Below are positions 26,270-35,250 of a stretch of DNA of 64,000 nucleotides, piece after piece. The notes beneath the pieces were generated by a model, which was not told where the DNA came from, did not search any database, and worked only from the letters and a program-made list of their open reading frames with translations. Each line of letters starts with the position of its first letter. The first letter of the stretch is position 1. Both the position numbers and the translations under genes were made by a program. The DNA is from Selenomonas sp. AE3005 (GTDB lineage: Bacteria > Bacillota > Negativicutes > Selenomonadales > Selenomonadaceae): assembly GCF_000686945.1 (NCBI RefSeq), contig NZ_JMME01000005.1:124001-188000 (forward strand), in the 5' to 3' direction.

Positions 26270-29200
26270 GTGGCAATGTATTTTATCAGACATCCTCTGC
26301 AGGCCGTGGTGCTGGCGATATTACTCACCTTGTTGGGAGTAGTGGCGGCATTTCAGCTGCCGGTGGCTGAATATCCCCGTATCATGCCGCCGATGGTGTC
26401 GGTATCAGCAACGTATCATGGGGCTGACGCCGCAGTGGTGCAGGATACGGTGGCCAATATCATTGAGGCGGAAATCCGTGGGATGGAAGGTCTGCGCACC
26501 ATGTCGTCCAATTCTGATGCCGCCGGGAATTATTCCTTGAATATCGAATTTGCCCCGGGGATTGACGGTGAGGTGGCAACGGCCAGTGTGCAAAATAGGA
26601 TTGCGACGGCTCTGCCCAATTTGCCACAGTCCGTGCAAAACTTTGGTGTGACTACCAGCCGGTCCATGCCGGGGATGGTGTTTGCTATGTCGCTATGCTC
26701 GCCCAAGGGTTCATACGACAGCATTTTTTTGCAGAACTATGCCAAAAAATATTTTTTGGATAAGGTGAAACGTGTTCCCGGTGTCGGCAATGTCGAAGAA
26801 TACACAGAAGACTATGCTATGCGTATTTGGCTGCAGCCGGACAAACTGGCTGCAAAAAAAATGGCTGTGTCTGATGTGCTGGCGGCCGTACAGGAGCAGA
26901 ATGCCCAGCCGGCTGCCGGAGCGCTGGGGAAAATGCCGACCAGCCGGCAGCAGGAGCAGCAGCTGACGGGCCGGATAACGAACCGCCGTCATACACCGGA
27001 GGATTTTGGCAATATTGTTTTAAATGCTGACAAAGGTAATTTTGTCAGACTTAAAGATGTGGCCAAAGTGGAGGAAGGCCGCCGGGATACCCGTTATGTA
27101 TCCTATCAGGATGGTCTGGAGGCCGCGACTTACAGTATTTCCCTGACCGATAGTGCCAACGCTCTGGAAACCATCGGTGAGGTGAAAAAAATTCTGGCAG
27201 AGGCGCAGAAATTCTTCCCTCCCGACATGGAATATCGCATTGTCGTTGACCAGACCAGCTTTATCAAAAAATCCATGGAGGAAGTGGCTTATACCTTTGG
27301 GGAGGCCCTGCTGCTGGTGGTCCTCATTGTGTATCTTTTCCTGGGCAGCGCCAGGGCTACCCTCATAACTTTGCTGGCGGTGCCGGTTTCTTTGATAGCT
27401 ACCTTTTTTGTCTTTTACCTATGTGACTACTCACTTAATCTGCTGACCTTGTTTGCCCTGATTTTGGCTATTGGCCTGGTAGTGGACGACGCCATTGTCA
27501 TCATTGAAAGTGTGTTCCGGCATACGGAAAAAGGACTGCCCGTAAAAGAGGCGGCCGCAGCAGCGATGCAGGAAGTGCAGGCGCCGATTTTAGCGATAGC
27601 TTTTGTCCTGGCGGCGGTTTTTGTGCCGGTGGCGTTTTTATCCGGCATGACAGGTGTGCTTTACCGTCAGTTTGCCCTGACACTTGTGGCGTCCATGAGC
27701 ATTTCGGCCTTTACGGCTTTGACGTTGACGCCAGCTTTATGCGTGCTGCTGCTCAAAGGACAGGAGCATAAAACAGAATCTAACAGGCTGTTGTTATGCT
27801 TTGCCCGGCTGCTGGGCTGGCTGGGGCGTAAATATCAGCAGTGTCTGGGAAACTGCCTGCGGCGCGGACGGCTGACATTGGCAGTCCTGGCGCTGCTGAC
27901 CGCAGGTACGGCCGCGTTGTATATGGTTATGCCGCAGGAATTTCTGCCGGAGGAGGACCAGGGCTATGTGATGGCCAGTATTTCCTTGCCAGCTGGCAGT
28001 TCCCTGAACCGTACCACTGAATCGATGAACCGCCTGTCGGAAAAAATAAAAAGCCATGCGGCTGTAAGGGGCGTCATTGGTATCGGCGGTGTGGATTTGC
28101 TGGCGGACAACACCTGTTCTAATGCCGCGGTGCTTTTTGTGGCCCTGAATGACTGGTCAGAACGGCTGGCGGCCGGACAAAGCCTGGATGATTTGCTTGC
28201 CTGGGTGGACGCGGAGGCCAAGCAGGTTGTTCCCGAGGCGGCCGTGATGGCTATGAATCCCCCGGCCTTGCCGGAACTGGGAATGACGGGCGGCGCGTCC
28301 CTGCATTTACAGGACGTAGCCGGTCATTCTGAAGAAGAATTGCAGGCGGTAGTTGGAAAAATTATGGCCAAGGCCACGGAACACCCGGCGATAGATACCA
28401 TTGAGGTTAATTTTGACATTGGCTCGCCCTATGCAGATTTTACGGTTGACGAAGATAAAGCCAAGCTGCTGGGGGTTAGCCTGACTGATGTGTACAGCGC
28501 CATGCAGGTGAATTTCGGCGGTGAGGAATTAAATGATTTTACCCGGTTCGGGAAGGTTTACAAGGTCGTATTGCAGGCCGATACTGCTTACCGTGATGAA
28601 ATGAGTGCCCTGCGTTTCCTGCATGTCCGCAACAATGAGGGTACCATGGTACCGCTGGACGCGCTGGTGCATACGCAAAATTCATCGGGACCTGCTGCTA
28701 TAAGCCGTTATGATGGTGTGCGCAGTATCCATTTTGACCTGACACCCGGCGAAGGTTATGCTGCCAGCGAGGCGATGTCGGCTATGGAAGATATTGTCAG
28801 GGAGGCTGCTCCCAATGGCTTTAGTATGGCCTGGGCAGGCGTCAGCCGGCAGGCCCGTGAGGCTGAGACTGATGCGGCAGTGCTGCTGGGGTTGTCACTG
28901 GTGTTTGTATTCCTGTGCCTGACCTTTATTTATGAATCCTGGCGGCTGCCCTGGGCCGTGCTCTTTTCCGTGCCTGTGGGGATTGGCGGCGCCTTGCTGG
29001 CGGAAATGGCTGCCGGCCAGCCTGGCAGCTTGTATATGCAGATAGGTATACTGCTCGTCGTGGCCCTGGCGGCCAAAAATGCCATTTTGATTGTGGAGTT
29101 TGCCCGGGAAAGGCAGCTACGGGGTATATCGTCAGTCCGGGCAGCCCTGACAGCAGCCCGTCTGCGCCTGCGTCCGATACTTATGACGTCGGTGGCCTTC

Positions 29201-29377
29201 ATTGCCGGCTGTCTGCCCTTGGCTTTGGCTGAGGGGGCAGGTTCCGGGGCACGCAGCAGCATGGGAATCGCCGTAGTGGGCGGTATGCTGCTGGCCACTG
29301 TACTGGGCGTTTTGGTGGTGCCCGTGCTCTATGTGGCCGTGGCTAAACGTAAAACAAACGTCAATGAGGGGAGATAA
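26270..29377 (+). CDS. RND efflux permease (HAE1-like), without adaptor gene
   Basis: A 1035-residue RND transporter with the usual 12 membrane segments in two halves and two large periplasmic loops. The proton-relay residues are present (GLVVDDAIVII in TM4; AAKNAILIVEFA in TM10). Family order is typical (start RHPLQAVVLAILLTLLGVVAAFQLPVAEYP). GTG 26270 or ATG 26276 are possible starts. Substrate pumps of this class need a membrane-fusion protein and an outer-membrane channel, but neither is nearby. It is flanked by csoR and two polytopic genes. The Asp pair argues for the HAE1 drug family rather than the HME metal family; the substrate is unknown. Confidence 0.9.
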   Translation: MAMYFIRHPLQAVVLAILLTLLGVVAAFQLPVAEYPRIMPPMVSVSATYHGADAAVVQDTVANIIEAEIRGMEGLRTMSSNSDAAGNYSLNIEFAPGIDGEVATASVQNRIATALPNLPQSVQNFGVTTSRSMPGMVFAMSLCSPKGSYDSIFLQNYAKKYFLDKVKRVPGVGNVEEYTEDYAMRIWLQPDKLAAKKMAVSDVLAAVQEQNAQPAAGALGKMPTSRQQEQQLTGRITNRRHTPEDFGNIVLNADKGNFVRLKDVAKVEEGRRDTRYVSYQDGLEAATYSISLTDSANALETIGEVKKILAEAQKFFPPDMEYRIVVDQTSFIKKSMEEVAYTFGEALLLVVLIVYLFLGSARATLITLLAVPVSLIATFFVFYLCDYSLNLLTLFALILAIGLVVDDAIVIIESVFRHTEKGLPVKEAAAAAMQEVQAPILAIAFVLAAVFVPVAFLSGMTGVLYRQFALTLVASMSISAFTALTLTPALCVLLLKGQEHKTESNRLLLCFARLLGWLGRKYQQCLGNCLRRGRLTLAVLALLTAGTAALYMVMPQEFLPEEDQGYVMASISLPAGSSLNRTTESMNRLSEKIKSHAAVRGVIGIGGVDLLADNTCSNAAVLFVALNDWSERLAAGQSLDDLLAWVDAEAKQVVPEAAVMAMNPPALPELGMTGGASLHLQDVAGHSEEELQAVVGKIMAKATEHPAIDTIEVNFDIGSPYADFTVDEDKAKLLGVSLTDVYSAMQVNFGGEELNDFTRFGKVYKVVLQADTAYRDEMSALRFLHVRNNEGTMVPLDALVHTQNSSGPAAISRYDGVRSIHFDLTPGEGYAASEAMSAMEDIVREAAPNGFSMAWAGVSRQAREAETDAAVLLGLSLVFVFLCLTFIYESWRLPWAVLFSVPVGIGGALLAEMAAGQPGSLYMQIGILLVVALAAKNAILIVEFARERQLRGISSVRAALTAARLRLRPILMTSVAFIAGCLPLALAEGAGSGARSSMGIAVVGGMLLATVLGVLVVPVLYVAVAKRKTNVNEGR

Positions 29378-29382
29378 ATGGA

Positions 29383-30894
29383 ATGAATTTGTGGGCTGAC
29401 AGGCTGTACGGCCTGTGGCAGGCTCTATGGCAGCGCTTGAGCTGGCAGTTGTTATTCGGTTTGGCTGCGGGGGTATTCCTCTGGCGTAATATCCTGATGC
29501 CGCTCGTGGGAGATGATTATTCCTATGCTTTTATCTGGGATGGGGCAAATGCCGGTAATCTCATGGATGATATAGGGCCGCGGCAGCGAATTACTTCGCT
29601 AAGTGATATCGTTGTCTCGCAATGGTCGCATTATTTTACCTGGGGCGGACGGGTGCCGGCATTGTTTGCGGTGCAGTTTTTCTGTTGGCAGCATAGCCTC
29701 TTATTTGACTTGTTTAATACGGTGTTCTTTGTGCTGCTGGTGTTAGTGCTTTACTGGCTGGCAGCCGGCCGGACAGAGCATGTGCGCACTAATAAAACCG
29801 CATTGTGGTGGCTGCTTTTGGGCTTGTTTTTTGCTGTTCCCTCATATATCTACACCATGGTATGGCGGACGGGAGCTTGTGTCTATCTTTGGACAGCAGT
29901 GGTGACATGTATTTTTTTGCTGCCCTTTGCGCTGACTTACTGGCAGGATGATTTGCCGCTTGATAAGTCCGCCGGGGCGGTGCCGCTGATGCTGTTCGTG
30001 GGCCTTTTGGCCGGGTGGTCAATGGAACCTGCCAGTATTGTTACCTTGCTGTTGACGGCGGCCTTTATGGTCATATTTTATCAGCAGAAAAAACTGCGGA
30101 GCTGGCAGTGGGCGGGCCTGACCGGTCTGGTTATTGGCTTGCTCCTGCTGATGCTGGCACCCGGCAATATGGAGCGGTTAAAGCTCATGCAGGAGCTGGC
30201 GCCTGATTATACCATGCCGCCGGAACTTTTATGGACACCGGTAATGTTCCTGTATAATTTTGTGTCCGGCTTTTTGCCGGTATTTATCGGAGAACTGCCG
30301 CTGTTTGTGCCGATTGTGCTCTGTCTGCGGTATGGGCTGTGCAGCAGGCAGGAGAAACGCTACATGCTGCTGTTTACGGCAGGCAGCGTTCTGGTTCTGT
30401 GTGCGATGATGTTTTCCCCGGATTTTCGTGCGCATGGTGCTTATCATAGTGTGATTTTCCTGTTGGCAGCCTCAACAGCTGCCCTGCGTGCACTCATGCC
30501 GCTGCTGGCAGAAAAATGTATGCAGGTGCCGAAAATTCGGCTGGGCGCAGCGGTGCTGGGATTCACGGCGTTGGGCGCGTGGCTGGTGGCAATGGCCCTG
30601 TGCCTGACGATAGAAACATCGTACAGCCAGCAGTGGGCCGAACGGGAAAAGATTATCAGTGAACACCGGCAGGATGACCCTGTGGTGGTGCCCGCGATTG
30701 AAATCCCCTGGCATTTGGACAAAATCACCGGCAATCGTTCCCTGACAGAAAGTCTGTTGATATTTGGCGCTGATTTGGAAAGCAACCCCAGGGACAATCG
30801 TTCCAATGTTTATGCGCAATATCATGGGCTGAAGGGGATTGTCATTGATAAACAAATTGACTGGGGAAAATATGGGGAGACATTTGAATGGTAA
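29383..30894 (+). CDS. Polytopic membrane protein, DUF6056/GT-C-like, copy A
   Basis: A 503-residue protein with about ten hydrophobic segments and a signature just after the first one (LVGDDYSYAFIWDG...GPRQRITSLSDIVVSQWSHYFTWGGR). Paired acidic residues in the first external loop followed by WxGR resemble GT-C glycosyltransferase-like families such as DUF6056; activity is not proven. It is a clear paralogue of the next gene: the same motif order and the ending NVYAQYHGLKGIV/LMYAQYYGWKKVM. It begins 5 bp after the RND gene and overlaps its paralogue by 7 bases. Confidence 0.72.
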   Translation: MNLWADRLYGLWQALWQRLSWQLLFGLAAGVFLWRNILMPLVGDDYSYAFIWDGANAGNLMDDIGPRQRITSLSDIVVSQWSHYFTWGGRVPALFAVQFFCWQHSLLFDLFNTVFFVLLVLVLYWLAAGRTEHVRTNKTALWWLLLGLFFAVPSYIYTMVWRTGACVYLWTAVVTCIFLLPFALTYWQDDLPLDKSAGAVPLMLFVGLLAGWSMEPASIVTLLLTAAFMVIFYQQKKLRSWQWAGLTGLVIGLLLLMLAPGNMERLKLMQELAPDYTMPPELLWTPVMFLYNFVSGFLPVFIGELPLFVPIVLCLRYGLCSRQEKRYMLLFTAGSVLVLCAMMFSPDFRAHGAYHSVIFLLAASTAALRALMPLLAEKCMQVPKIRLGAAVLGFTALGAWLVAMALCLTIETSYSQQWAEREKIISEHRQDDPVVVPAIEIPWHLDKITGNRSLTESLLIFGADLESNPRDNRSNVYAQYHGLKGIVIDKQIDWGKYGETFEW

Positions 30895-32345
30895 AAAAAT
30901 TACAATCATGGCCAATGATTTTACTGGTGTTTTTGGGCTTGTTTTTTGTGCGTAACAGTATGCTGCCCCTTGTATCTGATGATATACCCTATGCCTTTAT
31001 TTGGGATGGGGCCGACAGGGGCAACCTTTTGGACGGTGTAGGGCCGCGGCAGCGCATTACATCATTTTATGATATTGTAATCAGCCAGTGGTCACATTAT
31101 ATGACCTGGGGCGGACGGATTTTAGGTATCGGCCTTACGCAGTTCTTCGCCTGGCAGGGCAAGGAAATCTTTAATGTGCTGAACACGCTCGTATTCGGCG
31201 GACTGCTGTTGCTGTTGTTCCGCATTGGTACAGGTTTGTCCATGAAAGCGATGAATAGTACGTATATGCTCTGGCTGGTGCTGGCTTTTTGGTTTCTCCT
31301 GCCGGACCCTTTCCTGACGACACTGTGGATGTGCGGCAGCTGTGTTTTTCTCTGGATGGGCCTGCTGGAATTCCTGTTCCTGCTGCCTTTTGCCTTAAAG
31401 TACTGGCACGCTGATTTCTGGGAAAAGCCCCCGCAGTGGACAGTTCCTTTGATGGCTGTAAGCGGTCTGTGTGCTGGCTGGTCGGTGGAAACCGGCGCGG
31501 CGGCAGCCGGTTTTATAACGTTGTTTGCCCTGTGGTACTTCAAACGGCAAAAACAGCTGCAGCCCTGGATGGTGGCCGGCTTTATCTGCTTGTGCATTGG
31601 CGGAATCATGCTCGTGAAGGCCCCGGGGGAAATGGTGCGGCTGGAATTGCAGCGTCTGTATGAATATAATCCCGGCCTGCCGGCAGATATGTACTGGACA
31701 CCGCTCATGTTTAAGATAAATTTCGTGGAATGTTTCTGGCCGGTGACGAAAATGTGGCTGCCACTATTGGCCTTGCTGGGCATTTATGTCTGGCAGCTGC
31801 CGGCAGGACAGCGTTGGAACAAATTCACCAGATTTCAGGCGGTCATGGTGGGCGGCGCTTTGAGCGTGATGATTGTTATGCTTTTTGTGCCGGTAGCTCC
31901 AGCCCGGGCAGGCTTTTTCTCCACCGCAGCGGTGATAGCTGCGTCAGTGACGTCATTAAAGGAACTGCTGCCCCGTAAGGATGAATTCTATCAGCGGTAT
32001 AAGACTGCCTGCCGGGCGGCACTTTCTGCCTGCCTGGCCTTGTGGCTGGTTACGGCCGCGCTTTACTGTACGGTGGAATGGGATGTACGCCAGCAATGGC
32101 TGGGCCGTATTGATTATATCAATGCGCATAGAGAGCAGGATTTGGTCGTGGTGCATCAGATAGACGTAATGCCCATGGCTGACGAGCTTTGCGAGTACCT
32201 CGGCTGCGTGACCTGGAATACGGATATTCTGGCCTGGGGTTCGGATTTGGAACCGCGTCCCGAGGGCAGTCATAATCTAATGTACGCGCAGTATTACGGC
32301 TGGAAAAAAGTCATGACTGATGGTGAGGACCGCCGCGTAGAATAA
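30888..32345 (+). CDS. Polytopic membrane protein, DUF6056/GT-C-like, copy B
   Basis: A 485-residue tandem paralogue of the preceding gene, with the same first-loop motif (LVSDDIPYAFIWDGADRGNLLDGVGPRQRITSFYDIVISQWSHYMTWGGR), about ten membrane segments and a soluble C-terminal tail. Moderate identity over the full length indicates an old duplication. Overlap with copy A implies cotranslation. Possible role: transfer of a sugar or other group to an envelope polymer (inference from fold resemblance only). Confidence 0.72.
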   Translation: MVKKLQSWPMILLVFLGLFFVRNSMLPLVSDDIPYAFIWDGADRGNLLDGVGPRQRITSFYDIVISQWSHYMTWGGRILGIGLTQFFAWQGKEIFNVLNTLVFGGLLLLLFRIGTGLSMKAMNSTYMLWLVLAFWFLLPDPFLTTLWMCGSCVFLWMGLLEFLFLLPFALKYWHADFWEKPPQWTVPLMAVSGLCAGWSVETGAAAAGFITLFALWYFKRQKQLQPWMVAGFICLCIGGIMLVKAPGEMVRLELQRLYEYNPGLPADMYWTPLMFKINFVECFWPVTKMWLPLLALLGIYVWQLPAGQRWNKFTRFQAVMVGGALSVMIVMLFVPVAPARAGFFSTAAVIAASVTSLKELLPRKDEFYQRYKTACRAALSACLALWLVTAALYCTVEWDVRQQWLGRIDYINAHREQDLVVVHQIDVMPMADELCEYLGCVTWNTDILAWGSDLEPRPEGSHNLMYAQYYGWKKVMTDGEDRRVE

Positions 32346-32440
32346 ATAACTTTATTTTTTAAATGGCAGGAAAACACAGGGGCTTACGAGAATAATAGCA
32401 GTAGAAGATGCAGCAGCAATGACGAAAGGATGCGAAACAG

Positions 32441-32806
32441 ATGGATCAGCTGGAAATAAAGCAAGTTCTCTGTGATGTTGGTGTTGACTACAATAAGGGA
32501 TTGGAACGGTTCATGGGCAATGTTGCCCTGTATCACAAATTCCTCCTGAAATTCCTGGATGATGGCTCGTATGCAGACTTTGCTCAGGCCTTTGCTGATG
32601 GTGATATGGAAAAAGCTGGGAAATGCGTCCATACACTGAAGGGGACGGCAGGAAATCTTAGTCTGATGAGTCTGTTCAAGGCGGCCGACAATACAGTGAA
32701 GGCAATTAAGCAGCATAAGAGTCGTGCGGAGATTGAACCTTTGGCGCAGGAGGTGCAGCGCCTTTATGAGGAAAACTGCACAGCTATTCGCAATACGGTT
32801 GGCTGA
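32441..32806 (+). CDS. Solo HPt phosphotransfer protein
   Basis: A 121-residue four-helix HPt domain with phospho-accepting H64 in CVHTLKGTAGNLSL, the expected helix pattern, and no other domain. It would shuttle phosphate between a hybrid kinase and a response regulator, but no two-component partners are in the window. AAAGGATG lies upstream of the ATG. It stands alone, about 95 bp after the paralogue pair and 172 bp before leuA. Confidence 0.85.
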   Translation: MDQLEIKQVLCDVGVDYNKGLERFMGNVALYHKFLLKFLDDGSYADFAQAFADGDMEKAGKCVHTLKGTAGNLSLMSLFKAADNTVKAIKQHKSRAEIEPLAQEVQRLYEENCTAIRNTVG

Positions 32807-32854
32807 CAGGCTCTGACGCTTAGATATGGAAGTTTACATAATTACATAATTTAC

Positions 32855-32883
32855 TTGCAAAAAATGGCTCTGTGTGTTATTGT
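32855..32883 (+). promoter_or_regulatory. Possible leuA promoter and leader hairpin
   Basis: TTGCAA, 17 bases, TATTGT, about 95 bases before the start. The leader then contains an imperfect stem-loop at about 32915-32950 (GCCTT..CTCCTC-AGC-AGGAG..AAGGC) followed by TATTATTTTA, which could be an attenuator or a simple mRNA structure. No leucine-rich leader peptide or T-box was seen. Confidence 0.45.
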
Positions 32884-32977
32884 AGTATACGACACAGGGA
32901 AATGCGTAATGCATGGCCTTTCGTCTCCTCAGCAGGAGGAGGGGGAAGGCTATTATTTTATGGAGGGGAAGAAGTCG

Positions 32978-34648
32978 ATGATGAACTATCAAAAGTATAG
33001 CAAAGGCTATTTCATGCCGCCGGAAATTGATTTGGAATGGGCAAAGAAGGACGCGCCGGATAAAGCACCCGTTTGGTGCAGTGTCGATATGCGTGACGGT
33101 AATCAGGCGCTGATTATTCCCATGAATCTGGATGAAAAGCTGGAGTTTTACAAAATGCTGCTGAAAGTCGGCTTCAAGGAGATTGAAGTTGGTTTCCCGG
33201 CGGCCTCGGAAACTGAATATGAGTTTCTGCGCCGGCTGGTGGAAGATGACCTCATTCCCGACGATGTGACCATTCAGGTACTGACGCAGGCGCGTGAACA
33301 TATCATTCGTAAGACGTTTGAGGCGCTCAAAGGTGTAAAGAATGCCATCGTGCATGTTTACAATTCCACTTCCGTGGCGCAGCGTGAACAGGTGTTCCGC
33401 AAGTCCAAGGAAGAAATCAAGGAAATTGCCGTGGAAGGTGCCAAGCTTCTCAAAAAGCTCACGGAAGAGGCCGGAGCAAACTATCGTTTCGAGTATTCGC
33501 CGGAGTCCTTCACGGGGACAGAACCGGAATATGCGCTGGAAGTCTGCAATGCTGTGCTTGATGTCTGGCAGCCGACTGCTGACCGCAAGGCCATCATCAA
33601 CCTGCCGGTAACGGTGGAAATGTCCATGCCGCATGTTTATGCTATGCAGGTGGCGTACATAAATAAAAACTTGAAGTACCGTGACAATGTGGTGCTGTCC
33701 CTCCATCCCCACAATGACCGCGGCTGTGGTGTAGCCGATACGGAAATGGGCCTGTTGGCAGGTGCTGACCGCGTGGAAGGCACGCTGTTTGGCAATGGCG
33801 AGCGCACGGGTAATGTGGATATCGTGACCGTGGGCATGAATATGTTTGCATTGGGCGTGGACCCGGGCCTGAATTTCTCCAATATGGCAGAGCTGGTTGA
33901 CACTTATGAACGTCTGACGCGTATGCAGGTCAGCTATCGTCAGCCCTATGCCGGCAAACTCGTCTTTGCGGCGTTCTCGGGTTCACATCAGGACGCTATT
34001 GCCAAGGGCATGAAGTGGAAGGAAGAAAAGAATCCCGACAAATGGACGCTGCCGTATCTTTATATCGACCCGCAGGACGTGGGACGGGAATACGATGGCG
34101 ATGTTATCCGTATCAACAGCCAGTCCGGCAAGGGCGGCGTGGGTTTCATCATGGAACAGAAATACGGTATCGACATGCCCAAGAAAATGCGCGAGGACTT
34201 CGGTTATTGCGTCAAGTCGGTTTCTGACCACAAGCATAAAGAGCTTATGCCGGATGAAATCTATCAGATTTTCCAGCATGAGTATGTAAATGTGGTTGAG
34301 CCGTATGAACTGGTGGACTTCCTGCTGAAAAAAGCACCGGACGGCACGCGTTCTGGTACTGTGGATATCAAGGTCAATGGCGAGCAGGAAACGTTTGTGG
34401 CCAAGGGCAACGGCCGACTGGACGCTGTGTCCAATGCCCTGCAGAAAAATCTCGGCATAAAGTACAAAGACCTCACATACAGCGAGCATGCTTTGGAAAT
34501 TGGCCAGCATTCGAAGGCTATTGCTTATATTGGTATCAAGGATGAACAGGATAAGATTCACTGGGGTGCCGGTATGGATACGGATATTATCACCGCGTCG
34601 ATTCAGGCATTGGTCAGTGCGATTAACCGCATGCAGGCCGGAAAATAA
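32978..34648 (+). CDS. leuA: 2-isopropylmalate synthase (LeuA type 2)
   Basis: First enzyme of leucine synthesis: condenses acetyl-CoA with 2-oxoisovalerate. The 556-residue protein is of the long LeuA type seen in actinobacteria and yeast: KAPVWCSVDMRDGNQAL near the N-terminus (residues of the HMGL-like barrel), the metal motif HPHNDRGCGVAD, GTLFGNGERTGNVD, and a C-terminal allosteric LeuA dimer domain from about residue 440. ATG 32978 follows GGAGGGG; ATG 32981 is an alternative and a longer frame from 32855 lacks support. It stands alone, without leuBCD. Confidence 0.93.
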   Translation: MMNYQKYSKGYFMPPEIDLEWAKKDAPDKAPVWCSVDMRDGNQALIIPMNLDEKLEFYKMLLKVGFKEIEVGFPAASETEYEFLRRLVEDDLIPDDVTIQVLTQAREHIIRKTFEALKGVKNAIVHVYNSTSVAQREQVFRKSKEEIKEIAVEGAKLLKKLTEEAGANYRFEYSPESFTGTEPEYALEVCNAVLDVWQPTADRKAIINLPVTVEMSMPHVYAMQVAYINKNLKYRDNVVLSLHPHNDRGCGVADTEMGLLAGADRVEGTLFGNGERTGNVDIVTVGMNMFALGVDPGLNFSNMAELVDTYERLTRMQVSYRQPYAGKLVFAAFSGSHQDAIAKGMKWKEEKNPDKWTLPYLYIDPQDVGREYDGDVIRINSQSGKGGVGFIMEQKYGIDMPKKMREDFGYCVKSVSDHKHKELMPDEIYQIFQHEYVNVVEPYELVDFLLKKAPDGTRSGTVDIKVNGEQETFVAKGNGRLDAVSNALQKNLGIKYKDLTYSEHALEIGQHSKAIAYIGIKDEQDKIHWGAGMDTDIITASIQALVSAINRMQAGK

Positions 34649-34698
34649 AATTAAAGTTCAAAAATCCGATGGCTACATTGTCATCGGATTTTTGTTGT

Positions 34699-35104
34699 AA
34701 ATTGCAGTTTGACGGTCAATACGTTCTTAAAAATATCTCGTTCATGCGAGCCTGGGGTTCACGGGAGAGTAATTTTTCTGCCTCCGCTGAACGACACACC
34801 TCGGGAAATAATCTTGTCCAGTTACCTGCGCCGGGCAGGCCAACGGCGCTCCTTTCAACGTAGTTGCTTAGCGATTGACTACAGTGTGCCGGCCTTCGCT
34901 GCGCTCAGGCAGTCGCTCCCCGCATAAAAATCACTCCCCCGTTCGCCCCCAGCTACGGTATTTACAATTGCTACGAACCCGTTGCTCCCGTTACAAGAAC
35001 ATCGATGTGCTTGTTCCCTGTCACAGCGAAAAGTATTACCACCTCCACACCACTGAGCTGTAACAAATAAAAATAAGCACGCACCAAACGTCAAACTGCA
35101 ATTT
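34699..35104. repeat. Large palindromic intergenic element, copy 2 (short form)
   Basis: About 405 bp. The ends are a perfect 16-bp inverted repeat (AAATTGCAGTTTGACG at 34699-34714, complement at 35089-35104). It matches the left and far-right parts of the other two copies but lacks about 200 bp. The junction lies in ACAGCGAAA at about 35024-35032; in copy 1 the same 9 bases occur at both edges of the extra segment (20799-20807 and 21001-21009). The remaining 145 bp before the next gene are AT-rich with a promoter. Confidence 0.92.
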
Positions 35105-35190
35105 ATCTGCATTTAAAATGATTGTGTTTTATATAAATGTTCAACAAAATGAATTTAAACGGGAATAAAACAGTTGGAAAAATGACTAAT

Positions 35191-35220
35191 TTGTAATATA
35201 GTAAGATGTATGCCTATATA
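35191..35220 (+). promoter_or_regulatory. Promoter of the STAS-condensation/MATE-ATPase unit
   Basis: TTGTAA, 18 bases, TATATA (with TATAAT overlapping at 35217-35222), in an AT-rich stretch 30 bases before the start codon. The region 35105-35250 shows nothing else. Confidence 0.55.
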
Positions 35221-35250
35221 ATGCTATATAGATTAAGGGAGTGATTCATT

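Noticed and set aside
32855-32978. Longer leuA start or a leader peptide
   Set aside because: The upstream frame lacks a ribosome site and leucine codons in tandem; GGAGGGG points to ATG 32978.
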